Shown here one piece after another: positions 1-10,784 of a DNA stretch of 64,000 nucleotides. Numbering within the stretch: position 1 is the stretch's first letter; the number at the start of each line of letters is the position of its first letter. The notes under the pieces were generated by a model. That model was given only the letters and a program-made list of their open reading frames with translations, was not told where the DNA came from and searched no databases. Source of the stretch: Limnohabitans sp. 2KL-27 (GTDB lineage Bacteria; Pseudomonadota; Gammaproteobacteria; Burkholderiales; Burkholderiaceae_C); assembly GCF_001269345.1 (NCBI RefSeq), contig NZ_CXOP01000002.1:682853-746852 (forward strand). Direction: 5' to 3'. Made by a program: the position numbers and the translations under genes.

Positions 1-2
1 AA

Positions 3-275
3 GTCGGCACCGTCACCCCTGATGTGGCCACCGCCGTGAAAAACGCCAAGGCCGGTCAGGTCCAGTTCCGTGTGGACAAAGCCGGTATCGTGCATGGCAC
101 GATCGGTCGCCGTTCATTCGACACCGACAAGTTGCAGGGCAACTTGGCTGCTTTGATCGAAGCTTTGGTGAAAGCCAAGCCCGCTACCAGCAAAGGTGTT
201 TACCTGCGCAAAGTGGCTGTGTCTTCGACCATGGGTGTGGGCGTTCGCGTCGACACACAATCCATCTCGGCGTGA
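3..275 (+). CDS. rplA: 50S ribosomal protein L1, C-terminal part (5' end outside window)
   Basis: The frame is open from the first bases of the window, so this is the last 90 codons of a gene that starts upstream. The end of the protein ([20 protein letters not shown] followed by TQSISA) is the typical L1 C-terminus. L1 binds 23S rRNA at the L1 stalk and, in E. coli, represses translation of its own L11-L1 operon. It lies just upstream of rplJ, the usual order rplK-rplA-rplJ-rplL-rpoB-rpoC. Identification is secure; only the start is missing. Confidence 0.95.
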   Translation, partial: VGTVTPDVATAVKNAKAGQVQFRVDKAGIVHGTIGRRSFDTDKLQGNLAALIEALVKAKPATSKGVYLRKVAVSSTMGVGVRVDTQSISA

Positions 276-285
276 TGGCAAAGAT

Positions 286-349
286 TTGAGGCGTTCATTT
301 GAGCGCCTCAATGTGGTGGGCCGTTGATCTTGCAAAAGATCGGCGGGCC
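286..349 (+). promoter_or_regulatory. rplJ leader hairpins (L10-leader-like region)
   Basis: The 255-bp rplA-rplJ gap contains stacked hairpins. TTGAGGCG at 286-293 pairs with CGCCTCAA at 304-311 and can extend inward. GATCTT 326-331 pairs with AAGATC 336-341 across a GCAA tetraloop, and outer GGCC at 319-322 can pair with GGCC at 346-349 across an asymmetric internal loop. A third hairpin, GCACAC 366-371 with GTGTGC 376-381, follows. None is followed by a T-run. Position and shape fit the autoregulatory leader that L10(L7/L12)4 binds to repress rplJ-rplL translation; the exact L10 site is inferred. Confidence 0.5.
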
Positions 350-530
350 ATCCAAGACCGTTGGTGCACACAGGCGTGTGCTTAATCAACAAACCGAAAA
401 GTTCGCTTGTAGGTTTGGGCCAACGCAGATGGCGATCCCGCTGCAGATGGATGAATATCCACAACAGTTGGTCGCTGCAAATAGGCGTGTTCAAGGGGCA
501 ACCCAGACAACACATATAAAGGAGTAGACC

Positions 531-1037
531 TTGAGTCTGAATCGCAGTGAGAAAGAAGCGGTCATTTCCGAAGTGACCGACCTCGCCGCTAAAGCTCAAA
601 CGCTGGTGATGGCGGAATACCGTGGCATCACGGTCGCTGACATGACAAACCTGCGCGTCAAAGCTCGCAGCCTGGGCGTTTCGCTGAGCGTGTTGAAAAA
701 CACCCTGGCCCGCCGTGCTGTGACAGGTACGCAGTTTGAAGTTGTCGCCGACCAGATGACCGGTCCGCTGATCTATGGCTTCTCTGAAGATGCAGTCGCC
801 GCCGCGAAAGTGGTGGCCGACTTCGCGAAAGCCAACGACAAGTTGGTCATTCGCGCAGGTGCATTTGCAGGCAAGGCCTTGGACGTCAACGGCGTGAAGC
901 AATTGGCAAGCATCCCTTCGAAAGAAGTTTTGTTGGCTCAGTTGTGTGGCTTGCTGATGTCGCCAATGTCCCGCACCGCTGTGGTGTTGGGCGCTCTGGC
1001 GGCCAAAAAAGGCGAAGGCGAAGCTGTTGCCGCTTAA
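531..1037 (+). CDS. rplJ: 50S ribosomal protein L10
   Basis: The 168-aa protein begins [20 protein letters not shown], the typical L10 N-terminus for betaproteobacteria. L10 forms the base of the ribosomal stalk, anchoring L7/L12 dimers through its C-terminal helix and binding 23S rRNA next to L11. The start is TTG at 531, supported by an AAAGGAG Shine-Dalgarno at 519-525 and by the conserved N-terminus. A TTG start is unusual for a heavily expressed gene and may be part of translational control with the upstream leader. It is co-transcribed with rplL, 40 bp downstream. Confidence 0.97.
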   Translation: MSLNRSEKEAVISEVTDLAAKAQTLVMAEYRGITVADMTNLRVKARSLGVSLSVLKNTLARRAVTGTQFEVVADQMTGPLIYGFSEDAVAAAKVVADFAKANDKLVIRAGAFAGKALDVNGVKQLASIPSKEVLLAQLCGLLMSPMSRTAVVLGALAAKKGEGEAVAA

Positions 1038-1077
1038 GGCCAGCATTCGTGTTTTAACCAATTGTTAGGAAATAAAA

Positions 1078-1455
1078 ATGGCATTCGATAAAGACGCATT
1101 TTTGACCGCGCTGGACAGCATGACGGTCATGGAACTCAACGACCTGGTGAAAGCCATCGAAGAGAAGTTTGGTGTGAGCGCTGCCGCCATGGCCGCTCCT
1201 GCTGCTGGTGGTGCTGCTGCTGGTGGTGCTGCCGCTGAAGAGAAGACTGACTTCAACGTCATGCTGCTCGAAGCTGGCGCCAACAAAGTGTCCGTGATCA
1301 AGGCCGTGCGCGAAATCACCGGTCTGGGCTTGAAAGAAGCCAAAGACCTGGTCGACGGCGCACCCAAGGCTGTGAAAGAAGGCCTGCCAAAAGCTGACGC
1401 TGAAGCTGCCAAGAAGAAGCTGGAAGAAGCCGGCGCCAAGGCCGAACTCAAGTAA
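1078..1455 (+). CDS. rplL: 50S ribosomal protein L7/L12
   Basis: The 125-aa acidic protein has an N-terminal dimerisation domain (residues about 1-35), an Ala/Gly-rich flexible hinge (about 36-52, [17 protein letters not shown]) and a globular C-terminal domain ending [13 protein letters not shown]. The [16 protein letters not shown] segment is the conserved factor-binding surface. L7/L12 recruits and stimulates the translational GTPases EF-Tu, EF-G, IF2 and RF3. The ATG at 1078 follows GTTAGGAAATAAAA. Length is normal for the family. A strong attenuator-type hairpin follows directly. Confidence 0.97.
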   Translation: MAFDKDAFLTALDSMTVMELNDLVKAIEEKFGVSAAAMAAPAAGGAAAGGAAAEEKTDFNVMLLEAGANKVSVIKAVREITGLGLKEAKDLVDGAPKAVKEGLPKADAEAAKKKLEEAGAKAELK

Positions 1456-1469
1456 TTCGGTTTTGTTCC

Positions 1470-1503
1470 AAGGCTGGAGTGCCCGTCAGGGCCTCCAGCC
1501 TTT
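1470..1503 (+). terminator. rplL-rpoB attenuator hairpin
   Basis: AAGGCTGGAG (1470-1479) pairs with CTCCAGCCTT (1493-1502), and inside it GCCC (1481-1484) pairs with GGGC (1489-1492) around a GTCA loop, with one bulged T. That gives 14 bp of stem. Only three T residues follow, so termination should be partial. This is where E. coli has its attenuator that lowers rpoBC expression relative to the ribosomal proteins; that role is inferred here. Confidence 0.7.
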
Positions 1504-1563
1504 GGTGCTTGAAGAGCACACCGAAAAGCGGCTCCTGCAGAGCTGTTATTCAGTGTTTTAGCG

Positions 1564-1607
1564 AAACACCGGAAAGTGGATTTGAATAAGTCTACTTTCC
1601 AGTGTTT
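1564..1607 (+). other. Long hairpin upstream of rpoB, RNase III-type processing site candidate
   Basis: Bases 1564-1580 pair with 1591-1607 as a 17-position stem with one mismatch (C1570/A1601), one G-T wobble and a 10-nt loop. Key arms are AAACAC/GTGTTT outside and GGAAAGT/ACTTTCC inside. A long near-perfect duplex in the rplL-rpoB spacer is the kind of substrate RNase III cleaves at this position in E. coli. The rest of the 301-bp spacer (1456-1756) shows no gene. Confidence 0.5.
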
Positions 1608-1756
1608 TCTGACCCGACTGCAGAAGACCCTTGGTTCGGGTTGCGTGCAATGCGCAATCGTCCGCCAACGCTGGTAGAGGCCAGCCGCCAAGACCGTTGA
1701 ACGAGTGCAAAAGCTCGGTCAACACACAGTTCTGAAAGATCAAGCCCGGAGATCTC

Positions 1757-4700
1757 ATGGCCTATTCATACACCGAACGCAAGCGAATTCGCAAAAGTTT
1801 CGGAAGCCGCGAAAGCGTGCTCGAAGTTCCTTACCTGCTGCAAATGCAAAAAGACGCTTACACGTCCTTCTTGCAAGCTGGGGTAGTTTCATCCAAACGA
1901 ACACACGAAGGCTTGCAAGCCGCATTCAAGTCGGCTTTCCCGATCGTGTCCCACAATGGTTTTGTGGAGATGAAATTCGTCGAGTACAACCTGGCCAAAC
2001 CAGCGTTTGATGTGCGCGAATGTCAGACCCGAGGCTTGACGTTTTCGTCGGCCGTGCGTGCTCGCGTGCAACTCATCATTTACGACCGCGACTCCTCCAC
2101 CTCGCAGAACAAAGTCGTCAAGGAAGTCAAAGAGCAAGAGGTCTACATGGGCGAAGTGCCCCTGATGACCGACAAAGGCTCCTTCATCATCAACGGCACC
2201 GAGCGCGTGATCGTGTCCCAGTTGCACCGCTCGCCTGGCGTGTTCTTTGAGCACGACAAGGGCAAGACCCACAGTTCGGGAAAATTGCTGTTTTCCGCCC
2301 GCATCATCCCTTACCGCGGTTCATGGCTTGACTTCGAGTTTGACCCGAAAGACATTTTGTATTTCCGCGTCGACCGTCGTCGCAAGATGCCCGTCTCGAT
2401 TTTGCTCAAGGCCATTGGCCTGAACCCAGAGTCGATCCTGGCGAACTTCTTCGTCAACGACAACTTCCGCCTGATGGACAGCGGTGCCCAAATGGAATTT
2501 GTGGCGGAACGTCTGCGCGGCGAAGTGGCCCGTTTTGACATCACCGACAAGTCCGGCAAAGTGGTGGTCGCCAAAGACAAGCGCATCACCGTGCGTCACA
2601 CCCGCGAGCTCGAGCAATCGGGCACCACGCACATCAGCGTGCCTGAAGACTATTTGCTCGGTCGCGTGGTCGCGCGCAGCATTGTCGAAGCCGATACCGG
2701 CGAAATCATCGCCAAGGCCAACGAAGAGTTGACCGAGGCCTTGCTGAAAAAGCTGCGCACATCGGGCATCCAAGACCTGCCTTGCATTTACACGAACGAA
2801 TTGGACCAGGGCGCGTACATTTCGCAAACTCTGCGCATCGACGAGACCGTGGACGAGTTTGCTGCACGCGTGGCCATCTACCGCATGATGCGTCCTGGCG
2901 AGCCGCCCACAGAAGATGCTGTGCAAGCCCTGTTCCAGCGCTTGTTCTACAACCCCGACACCTACGACTTGTCGCGCGTCGGTCGCATGAAGTTCAACGC
3001 CCGCGTGGGTCGCCCTGACTCCACAGGCCCCATGGTCTTGACCAACGAAGACATCTTGGCTGTGGTCAAGATTTTGGTGGACTTGCGCAACGGCAATGGC
3101 GAAGTCGATGACATCGACCACTTGGGCAACCGCCGCGTGCGTTGCGTGGGTGAATTGGCCGAAAACCAATACCGCACCGGTCTGGCCCGCATCGAGAAAG
3201 CCGTGAAAGAGCGTTTGGGTCAAGCCGAACAAGAGCCGCTGATGCCCCATGATTTGATCAACTCCAAGCCGATCTCGGCCGCGTTGAAAGAGTTCTTCGG
3301 TGCCTCGCAGTTGTCCCAGTTCATGGACCAGACCAATCCCTTGGCCGAGATCACCCACAAGCGCCGTGTTTCGGCCCTTGGCCCGGGCGGTTTGACCCGC
3401 GAGCGTGCAGGCTTTGAAGTGCGTGACGTGCACGTGACCCACTATGGTCGTGTTTGCCCGATTGAAACGCCAGAAGGCCCGAACATCGGTTTGATCAACT
3501 CGCTGGCTTTGTACGCCCGCTTGAACGAGTACGGTTTCATCGAAACCCCTTACCGTCGTGTGGTCGATGGCAAGGTCACAATGGACATCGACTACCTGTC
3601 GGCCATCGAAGAAGGCAAGTACGTCATCGCCCAGGCCAATGCGGCCTTGGACAAAGACGGCAAGCTGACCGGTGACCTCGTGTCTGCCCGTGAAAAAGGC
3701 GAATCGATTTTGTGTGGCGCCGAGCGCATCCAGTACATGGATGTGTCGCCAGCGCAGATCGTTTCGGTGGCGGCCTCTTTGGTGCCGTTCCTCGAGCACG
3801 ATGACGCCAACCGCGCTTTGATGGGTGCCAACATGTCGCGCCAGGCCGTGCCTGTGTTGCGCCCTGAAAAGCCCATGGTCGGCACCGGCATCGAGCGCGT
3901 TGCAGCGGTCGACTCCGGCACCGTGGTCACCGCCACCCGTGGCGGTATCGTGGACTACGTGGACGCGACCCGCATCGTGATCCGCGTGAACGATGCGGAA
4001 GCTTTGGCCGGTGAAGTGGGTGTGGACATCTACAACCTGATCAAGTACCAGCGTTCCAACCAGAACACCAACATCCACCAGCGTCCCATCGTCAAGCGTG
4101 GCGATAAACTGGCCAAAGGTGATGTGATTGCGGATGGCGCATCGACCGACCTGGGCGAAATCGCCATTGGTCAGAACATGCTGATCGCCTTCATGCCTTG
4201 GAACGGCTACAACTTCGAAGACTCGATCTTGATTTCTGAGCGTGTGGTGTCGGAAGACCGCTACACCTCGATCCACATCGAAGAGCTCGTGGTCATGGCC
4301 CGTGACACCAAGTTGGGCGCCGAAGAAATTTCGCGCGACATCCCCAACCTGTCCGAGCAGCAGCTGGGTCGTCTGGACGACTCCGGCATCATCTACGTGG
4401 GTGCGGAAGTACAGCCCGGCGATGTGTTGGTCGGCAAGGTCACACCCAAGGGCGAGACCACACTCACGCCTGAAGAAAAACTGCTGCGCGCCATCTTCGG
4501 CGAAAAGGCCAGCGATGTGAAAGACACCTCGCTGCGTGTGGACCAGGGCTCGCAAGGCACTGTGATCGATGTGCAGGTCTTTACCCGTGAAGGCATCGTG
4601 CGCGACAAGCGTGCCCAGCAGATCATCGATGACGAACTCAAGCGTTTCCGCTTGGATCTGAACGACCAGCTGCGCATCGTGGAAGCCGACGCGTTTGACC

Positions 4701-5881
4701 GTATCGAAAAGCTGTTGGTGGGCCGTGTGGCCAACGGCGGCCCACAAAAGCTGGCCAAAGGCACCAAGATCGACAAGGCCTACATGGCGTCTGTCGAGAA
4801 ATTCCACTGGTTCGACATTCGCCCAGCCGAAGACGATGTGGCCATGCAACTCGAGTCGATCAAGAACTCGCTGGAGCAAACCCGTCACAGCTTCGACTTG
4901 TCGTTTGAAGAAAAGCGCAAAAAGCTCACCCAAGGCGACGAGTTGCCCGCAGGCGTGCTCAAAATGGTCAAGGTGTATTTGGCCGTCAAGCGCCGCTTGC
5001 AGCCCGGTGACAAGATGGCCGGTCGTCACGGCAACAAGGGTGTGGTGTCCAAGATCGTTCCGGTCGAAGACATGCCTTATATGGCCGACGGCACCCCTGC
5101 CGACATCGTGTTGAACCCCCTGGGTGTTCCTTCACGTATGAACGTGGGTCAGGTGCTCGAAGTTCACCTGGGCTGGGCCGGTAAAGGCATTGGCCAGCGC
5201 ATTGGCAACATGCTCCAGGCCGAAACCCAGCGCTTGGAAAAGATTGCCGAATTGCGCAAGTTGTTCGAGCAGTTGTACAACAGCATGGGCCGCAAAGAAG
5301 ACCTGTCGCAACTGAGCGACGACGAAATCTTGTCTATGGCTGGCAACCTCAAAGAAGGTTTCCCATTTGCAACGCCCGTGTTCGACGGTGCCGCCGAAGA
5401 AGAAATCCGGGCCATGTTGCACCTGGCATACCCCGATGACTTGGCCAAGGCCAAGGGCCTCACTGCCACGCGCACCCAAGCCAATTTGTTTGACGGCCGA
5501 ACAGGCGATGCCTTTGACCGCCCGACCACGATTGGCTACATGCACTTCTTGAAACTGCACCACTTGGTGGACGACAAGATGCACGCCCGTTCGACCGGTC
5601 CTTACAGCTTGGTCACGCAGCAGCCGCTGGGTGGTAAGGCGCAGTTCGGTGGTCAGCGTTTCGGCGAGATGGAGGTTTGGGCGCTGGAAGCGTATGGCGC
5701 CTCTTACGTTCTGCAAGAGATGCTCACCGTCAAGTCGGACGACGTGCAAGGCCGTACCAAGGTGTACGAGAGCATTGTCAAAGGGGAACACTCCATCGAA
5801 GCGGGCATGCCCGAGTCGTTCAACGTGCTGGTCAAGGAAATCCGTTCGCTGGGCCTTGACATCGAGCTCGAGCGTTCTTAA
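1757..5881 (+). CDS. rpoB: DNA-directed RNA polymerase subunit beta
   Basis: The 1374-aa protein is a full-length beta subunit (E. coli 1342 aa), starting [18 protein letters not shown]. It forms one pincer of the RNA polymerase claw and much of the active-site wall. The rifampicin region is visible as [20 protein letters not shown] followed by [13 protein letters not shown], with the usual Gln, Asp, His and Ser residues, so no resistance change is seen. The C-terminal clamp region [20 protein letters not shown] is intact. The ATG at 1757 follows CCGGAGATCTC. It lies 301 bp after rplL and 23 bp before rpoC. Confidence 0.99.
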   Translation: MAYSYTERKRIRKSFGSRESVLEVPYLLQMQKDAYTSFLQAGVVSSKRTHEGLQAAFKSAFPIVSHNGFVEMKFVEYNLAKPAFDVRECQTRGLTFSSAVRARVQLIIYDRDSSTSQNKVVKEVKEQEVYMGEVPLMTDKGSFIINGTERVIVSQLHRSPGVFFEHDKGKTHSSGKLLFSARIIPYRGSWLDFEFDPKDILYFRVDRRRKMPVSILLKAIGLNPESILANFFVNDNFRLMDSGAQMEFVAERLRGEVARFDITDKSGKVVVAKDKRITVRHTRELEQSGTTHISVPEDYLLGRVVARSIVEADTGEIIAKANEELTEALLKKLRTSGIQDLPCIYTNELDQGAYISQTLRIDETVDEFAARVAIYRMMRPGEPPTEDAVQALFQRLFYNPDTYDLSRVGRMKFNARVGRPDSTGPMVLTNEDILAVVKILVDLRNGNGEVDDIDHLGNRRVRCVGELAENQYRTGLARIEKAVKERLGQAEQEPLMPHDLINSKPISAALKEFFGASQLSQFMDQTNPLAEITHKRRVSALGPGGLTRERAGFEVRDVHVTHYGRVCPIETPEGPNIGLINSLALYARLNEYGFIETPYRRVVDGKVTMDIDYLSAIEEGKYVIAQANAALDKDGKLTGDLVSAREKGESILCGAERIQYMDVSPAQIVSVAASLVPFLEHDDANRALMGANMSRQAVPVLRPEKPMVGTGIERVAAVDSGTVVTATRGGIVDYVDATRIVIRVNDAEALAGEVGVDIYNLIKYQRSNQNTNIHQRPIVKRGDKLAKGDVIADGASTDLGEIAIGQNMLIAFMPWNGYNFEDSILISERVVSEDRYTSIHIEELVVMARDTKLGAEEISRDIPNLSEQQLGRLDDSGIIYVGAEVQPGDVLVGKVTPKGETTLTPEEKLLRAIFGEKASDVKDTSLRVDQGSQGTVIDVQVFTREGIVRDKRAQQIIDDELKRFRLDLNDQLRIVEADAFDRIEKLLVGRVANGGPQKLAKGTKIDKAYMASVEKFHWFDIRPAEDDVAMQLESIKNSLEQTRHSFDLSFEEKRKKLTQGDELPAGVLKMVKVYLAVKRRLQPGDKMAGRHGNKGVVSKIVPVEDMPYMADGTPADIVLNPLGVPSRMNVGQVLEVHLGWAGKGIGQRIGNMLQAETQRLEKIAELRKLFEQLYNSMGRKEDLSQLSDDEILSMAGNLKEGFPFATPVFDGAAEEEIRAMLHLAYPDDLAKAKGLTATRTQANLFDGRTGDAFDRPTTIGYMHFLKLHHLVDDKMHARSTGPYSLVTQQPLGGKAQFGGQRFGEMEVWALEAYGASYVLQEMLTVKSDDVQGRTKVYESIVKGEHSIEAGMPESFNVLVKEIRSLGLDIELERS

Positions 5882-5904
5882 TTCACAGGCAAAGGATTTA
5901 AACC

Positions 5905-8900
5905 ATGAAATCACTACTCGACCTGTTCAAGCAGTTCACGCCCGATGACCATTTCGATGCGATCCGCATCGGTCTGGCATCGCCTGAGAAGATCCGTTCG
6001 TGGTCTTTCGGCGAAGTGAAAAAGCCGGAAACCATCAACTACCGGACCTTCAAGCCCGAGCGCGATGGTCTGTTTTGTGCCAAGATTTTTGGTCCCATCA
6101 AAGACTACGAATGCCTGTGCGGCAAGTACAAACGCCTCAAGCACCGCGGCGTGATCTGCGAGAAGTGCGGCGTTGAAGTCACACAGACCAAGGTTCGTCG
6201 CGAGCGCATGGGTCACATCGATCTGGCCGCACCGTGCGCCCACATCTGGTTCTTGAAGTCATTGCCGTCGCGTTTGGGCCTGGTGCTCGACATGACACTG
6301 CGTGACATCGAGCGGGTGCTGTACTTTGAAGCGTATGTCGTGACCGATCCCGGCATGACCCCGCTCAAAAAATTCGGCATCATGTCCGAAGACGACTACG
6401 ATGCCAAAGTCAAGGAATACGGCGATGAATTCGTCGCCAAGATGGGTGCCGAGGGCATCAAGGAACTGCTGCAAGGCATCGACATTGAGAGCGAAATCGA
6501 GCGTTTGCGTGGTGACTTGACCGGCTCCGAACTCAAGGTCAAGAAGAACTCCAAGCGCCTGAAAGTGCTCGAGGCCTTCAAGAAATCGGGCATCAAGCCC
6601 GAGTGGATGGTGCTCGAAGTGCTGCCTGTGTTGCCACCGGACCTGCGTCCCTTGGTGCCGCTGGACGGTGGCCGTTTCGCCACCTCCGACTTGAACGACC
6701 TCTACCGCCGCGTCATCAACCGCAACAGCCGTCTGCGCCGTTTGCTGGAGCTGAAGGCGCCTGAGATCATTGCGCGCAACGAAAAGCGCATGTTGCAAGA
6801 AGCCGTGGACAGCTTGCTGGACAACGGCCGTCGCGGCAAAGCCATGACGGGTGCCAACAAGCGTGCCCTGAAGTCTTTGGCCGACATGATCAAAGGCAAG
6901 AGCGGTCGTTTCCGTCAGAACTTGCTGGGCAAGCGCGTCGACTACTCGGGTCGTTCCGTCATCACCGTGGGCCCTACGCTCAAGCTGCACCAGTGCGGTT
7001 TGCCCAAGTTGATGGCCATTGAGTTGTTCAAGCCCTTCATCTTTGCGCGTCTCGAAGCCATGGGCATCGCGACCACCATCAAGGCCGCCAAGAAAGAAGT
7101 CGAAGCCGGCACCCCGGTGGTGTGGGACATTCTCGAAGAGGTCATCAAAGAGCACCCCGTGATGCTCAACCGTGCGCCTACTTTGCACCGTTTGGGTATC
7201 CAGGCGTTCGAGCCTTTGTTGATCGAAGGCAAAGCCATCCAACTGCACCCCCTCGTTTGCGCGGCCTTCAACGCCGACTTCGACGGTGACCAGATGGCCG
7301 TTCACGTGCCCTTGTCTGTGGAAGCCCAGATGGAAGCCCGCACCTTGATGCTGGCCTCGAACAACATCTTGTTCCCTGCCTCTGGTGAGCCGTCGATCGT
7401 GCCGTCGCAAGACGTGGTGCTGGGTTTGTACTACGCCACCCGCGACCGCATCAACGCCAAGGGCGAAGGCCTGATCTTCTCCGACATCGGAGAAGTTCAG
7501 CGCGCCCTGGATGCCAATGCTGTGGAGTTGACCGCCAAGATCAACGTGCGCATGACCGAGTGGACCAAGGACAAAGTCACAGGTGAATTCTCTTCATCGG
7601 TGTCGATGGTCGAAACCACTGTGGGTCGTGCCTTGCTGTCTGAGATCCTGCCCAAGGGCCTGCCCTTCAGCAACCTCAACAAGGCCCTGAAGAAGAAGGA
7701 AATCTCCAAGCTGATCAACACGGCTTTCCGCAAGTGCGGCTTGAAAGAGACCGTGGTGTTTGCCGACAAGCTGTTGCAAAACGGTTTCCGTCTGGCCACG
7801 CGCGCAGGCATTTCGATCGGCATCGACGACATGCTGGTGCCGCCTGAGAAGCCCGCCATCATTGAAGCGGCTGAAAAAGAAGTCAAAGACATCGAGCAGC
7901 AATACGTCTCCGGTCTCGTGACCGCTGGCGAGCGCTACAACAAGGTGGTGGACATCTGGGGCAAAGCCGGTGATGTCGTCTCCAAGGTGATGATGGACCA
8001 ACTCCGCAAAGAGAAGACCATCGACCGCCATGGCAAGGAAGTCGACCAAGAATCGTTCAACTCGATTTACATGATGGCCGACTCTGGCGCGCGTGGCTCT
8101 GCAGCCCAGATTCGCCAGTTGGCCGGTATGCGTGGTTTGATGGCCAAGCCTGACGGCTCGATCATTGAGACCCCCATCACGGCGAACTTCCGTGAAGGTC
8201 TGAACGTGTTGCAGTACTTCATCTCGACACACGGTGCGCGTAAAGGTCTGGCCGATACGGCTTTGAAGACCGCCAACTCGGGTTACCTGACCCGCCGTTT
8301 GGTGGATGTGACCCAAGACTTGGTCGTGACCGAGCTCGATTGCGGCACCGCCGACGGCTCGCTCATGCGTGCCATCGTCGAAGGTGGTGAGGTGATCGAA
8401 TCGCTGCGTGACCGTATCCTGGGCCGCACCGTGGCCGAAGACGTGTTGCACCCTGAAAGCCGCGCTGTGCTGGCCGAAGCGGGTGTCATGCTGGACGAAG
8501 ACCTGATCGACGAACTCGAAGCCGCAGGTGTCGACGAAGTCAAGGTGCGCACCGCGCTGACCTGCGAAACACGCTTTGGTTTGTGTGCCAAGTGCTATGG
8601 CCGCGATTTGGGCCGTGGTGGTTTGGTCAACAACGGCGAAGCGGTCGGCGTGATTGCTGCCCAGTCGATTGGCGAGCCCGGCACACAGCTGACCATGCGG
8701 ACGTTCCACATCGGTGGTGCGGCGTCACGCGCCGCTGTGGCCTCCAGCGTGGAAGCCAAGTCCAACGGCAGCATTGGTTTCAACGCCACCATGCGTTACG
8801 TGACCAACAGCAAAGGCGAGTTGGTGGTGATTTCCCGTTCCGGAGAGATCGTGATCGCCGAACATGGCCGTGAGCGTGAGCGCCACAAAGTGCCCTACGG

Positions 8901-10119
8901 TGCCATCTTGTCGGTCAAGGCCGACCAGAGCATCAAGGCCGGTGCTATTTTGGCCAACTGGGACCCGCTGACCCGCCCGATCATCACCGAGTACGCCGGC
9001 ACTGTGAAGTTCGAAAACGTCGAAGAAGGCTTGACCGTGGCCAAGCAGCTTGACGAAGTAACCGGCTTGTCGACCCTGGTGGTCATTGACCCCAAGCGCC
9101 GTGGCGCTGCCAAGGTCATTCGCCCGCAGGTCAAGCTGATCGATGCGGCTGGCAAAGAAGTCAAGATCCCTGGCACCGACCACTCGGTGACCATCGGTTT
9201 CCAGATCGGCTCGCTGATTCAGGTGCGCGATGGCATGGATGTGGGCCCTGGCGAAGTGTTGGCCCGTATCCCCGTGGAAGGTCAAAAGACCCGAGACATC
9301 ACCGGCGGTTTGCCCCGTGTGGCCGAACTGTTCGAAGCCCGCACGCCCAAAGACAAAGGCATGCTGGCCGAGATCACCGGTACGGTGTCGTTCGGTAAAG
9401 AGACCAAAGGCAAGGTCCGCTTGCAAATCACCGATCCTGAAGGCAAGGTCTGGGATGAACTGATCCCCAAAGAGAAGAACATCCTGGTGCACGAAGGCCA
9501 AGTGGTCAACAAGGGCGAGAGCATTGTGGACGGCCCGGCCGACCCTCAAGACATCTTGCGCTTGCTGGGCATCGAAGAGCTGGCCCGCTACATCGTCGAC
9601 GAAGTGCAGGACGTTTACCGTTTGCAGGGCGTGAAGATCAACGACAAGCACATCGAAGTGATTGTTCGTCAGATGTTGCGCCGCGTGGTGGTGGAGAACA
9701 TTGGTGACTCCAACTACATCTCCGGCGAGCAGGTGGAGCGTTCCGAAATGCTCAACACCAACGACGCTTTGCAGAGCGATGGCAAGATTCCTGCGACCTT
9801 CAGCAACCTGTTGCTGGGTATCACGAAAGCCTCCTTGTCGACCGATTCGTTCATCTCGGCCGCTTCCTTCCAGGAAACGACCCGCGTGTTGACCGAAGCG
9901 GCCATCATGGGCAAGCGCGACGAGTTGCGCGGCCTGAAGGAAAACGTGATTGTGGGTCGCTTGATTCCTGCCGGCACCGGCTTGGCTTACCACCAGGCCC
10001 GCAAGGTCAAGGACGCCATGGACGATGCAGAGCGTCGCGCCATTGCGGACGCCGAAGCGGCTGACCTGGCAGGCTCTGCGACCGAAGACGCTGTCACCGA
10101 TGCAGGCGAAGCGGCCTGA
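5905..10119 (+). CDS. rpoC: DNA-directed RNA polymerase subunit beta'
   Basis: The 1404-aa protein is full length. The N-terminal zinc-binding segment [20 protein letters not shown] is present, and the catalytic Mg-binding loop [12 protein letters not shown] supplies the three aspartates of the polymerase active site. The bridge-helix/trigger-loop half and the second zinc site ([13 protein letters not shown]) are intact. The C-terminus is an acidic Ala-rich tail. AAAGGA upstream of ATG 5905 supports the start. It is translated right after rpoB and ends the operon at a strong terminator. Confidence 0.99.
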   Translation: MKSLLDLFKQFTPDDHFDAIRIGLASPEKIRSWSFGEVKKPETINYRTFKPERDGLFCAKIFGPIKDYECLCGKYKRLKHRGVICEKCGVEVTQTKVRRERMGHIDLAAPCAHIWFLKSLPSRLGLVLDMTLRDIERVLYFEAYVVTDPGMTPLKKFGIMSEDDYDAKVKEYGDEFVAKMGAEGIKELLQGIDIESEIERLRGDLTGSELKVKKNSKRLKVLEAFKKSGIKPEWMVLEVLPVLPPDLRPLVPLDGGRFATSDLNDLYRRVINRNSRLRRLLELKAPEIIARNEKRMLQEAVDSLLDNGRRGKAMTGANKRALKSLADMIKGKSGRFRQNLLGKRVDYSGRSVITVGPTLKLHQCGLPKLMAIELFKPFIFARLEAMGIATTIKAAKKEVEAGTPVVWDILEEVIKEHPVMLNRAPTLHRLGIQAFEPLLIEGKAIQLHPLVCAAFNADFDGDQMAVHVPLSVEAQMEARTLMLASNNILFPASGEPSIVPSQDVVLGLYYATRDRINAKGEGLIFSDIGEVQRALDANAVELTAKINVRMTEWTKDKVTGEFSSSVSMVETTVGRALLSEILPKGLPFSNLNKALKKKEISKLINTAFRKCGLKETVVFADKLLQNGFRLATRAGISIGIDDMLVPPEKPAIIEAAEKEVKDIEQQYVSGLVTAGERYNKVVDIWGKAGDVVSKVMMDQLRKEKTIDRHGKEVDQESFNSIYMMADSGARGSAAQIRQLAGMRGLMAKPDGSIIETPITANFREGLNVLQYFISTHGARKGLADTALKTANSGYLTRRLVDVTQDLVVTELDCGTADGSLMRAIVEGGEVIESLRDRILGRTVAEDVLHPESRAVLAEAGVMLDEDLIDELEAAGVDEVKVRTALTCETRFGLCAKCYGRDLGRGGLVNNGEAVGVIAAQSIGEPGTQLTMRTFHIGGAASRAAVASSVEAKSNGSIGFNATMRYVTNSKGELVVISRSGEIVIAEHGRERERHKVPYGAILSVKADQSIKAGAILANWDPLTRPIITEYAGTVKFENVEEGLTVAKQLDEVTGLSTLVVIDPKRRGAAKVIRPQVKLIDAAGKEVKIPGTDHSVTIGFQIGSLIQVRDGMDVGPGEVLARIPVEGQKTRDITGGLPRVAELFEARTPKDKGMLAEITGTVSFGKETKGKVRLQITDPEGKVWDELIPKEKNILVHEGQVVNKGESIVDGPADPQDILRLLGIEELARYIVDEVQDVYRLQGVKINDKHIEVIVRQMLRRVVVENIGDSNYISGEQVERSEMLNTNDALQSDGKIPATFSNLLLGITKASLSTDSFISAASFQETTRVLTEAAIMGKRDELRGLKENVIVGRLIPAGTGLAYHQARKVKDAMDDAERRAIADAEAADLAGSATEDAVTDAGEAA

Positions 10120-10155
10120 GTGAAGCGTTCACCCTTGACCCGGTGAACAATCGTG

Positions 10156-10195
10156 AACAGCCCCTGCACCGTTGGACGGTCAGGGGCTGTTTTTA
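10156..10195 (+). terminator. rpoC intrinsic terminator
   Basis: AACAGCCCCTG (10156-10166) pairs with CAGGGGCTGTT (10181-10191), and inner ACCG (10168-10171) pairs with CGGT (10177-10180). A T-run follows. This is a classical Rho-independent terminator 37 bp after the rpoC stop codon. Confidence 0.92.
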
Positions 10196-10222
10196 TGGCA
10201 GAGAGTCGAGAAAGGTGAAAGC

Positions 10223-10765
10223 ATGGGGGCTTTGATTTTGGGGCTGCTGCTGGCCATCGCGGTTTTTTGGGCCGTTGGCGCACACAACCGGCTGGTGCGT
10301 TTGCGTGCCGAAGTGGTACGGCAATGGAGCAGTGTCGATGCGGTTTGGCTGCGATTGGTGGTGCGCATGCAAGGCGGTATTGCTGCACGTCAGTCCTTGG
10401 CTGTGGCGCAGGGAGCAGATGACCTCCAACCGCTCCAATCGGCTTGCGATGAATTGCTCGAAGCCTTGTCCCAGGCACGTTTGCAATCACTCGATGCAGA
10501 AACTCACAAGCAGGTGCAGGTGCAACACCAGAAGGTGGTGGCCGAGATTCGCCGCATGTTGCAAACCGAAAACGATGCGGTCAAGCCAGATCTGGAAATT
10601 GCATTGAACCGCATGCGGCAAACACTGCCCGCTGCGCTCATCCCCTACCATGTGGCTGTGGCCGCTTACAACGAGGCATTGGCCATGCGCCCTGCGTCAT
10701 GGCTGGCCAGCCGTTTGAAACTCCAGCCTGCGATGCGAATGGATTTGTCCATGGGCGCCGCCTGA
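10223..10765 (+). CDS. LemA-family-like membrane-anchored protein
   Basis: The 180-aa protein has one N-terminal membrane segment (residues about 2-18, GALILGLLLAIAVFWAVGA), then the LemA-like pattern NRLVRLRAEVVRQWSSVDAV and a mostly helical body. AYNEAL near the C-terminus resembles the YN motif of LemA proteins. The function of the family is poorly defined. ATG 10223 is chosen because AAAGG lies 8-12 bp upstream; a TTG 51 bp earlier sits inside the rpoC terminator. It is followed closely by rsmB. The LemA assignment is by motif only, and the similarity is moderate. Confidence 0.6.
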   Translation: MGALILGLLLAIAVFWAVGAHNRLVRLRAEVVRQWSSVDAVWLRLVVRMQGGIAARQSLAVAQGADDLQPLQSACDELLEALSQARLQSLDAETHKQVQVQHQKVVAEIRRMLQTENDAVKPDLEIALNRMRQTLPAALIPYHVAVAAYNEALAMRPASWLASRLKLQPAMRMDLSMGAA

Positions 10766-10784
10766 GCGCTGTTTGAAATCAACG

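Noticed and set aside
2321..5029. A 902-codon open frame antisense to rpoB
   Set aside because: Its peptide has no family resemblance and is His/Val/Gln-rich in the way expected from the complement of a GC-biased coding gene. rpoB on the other strand is certain.
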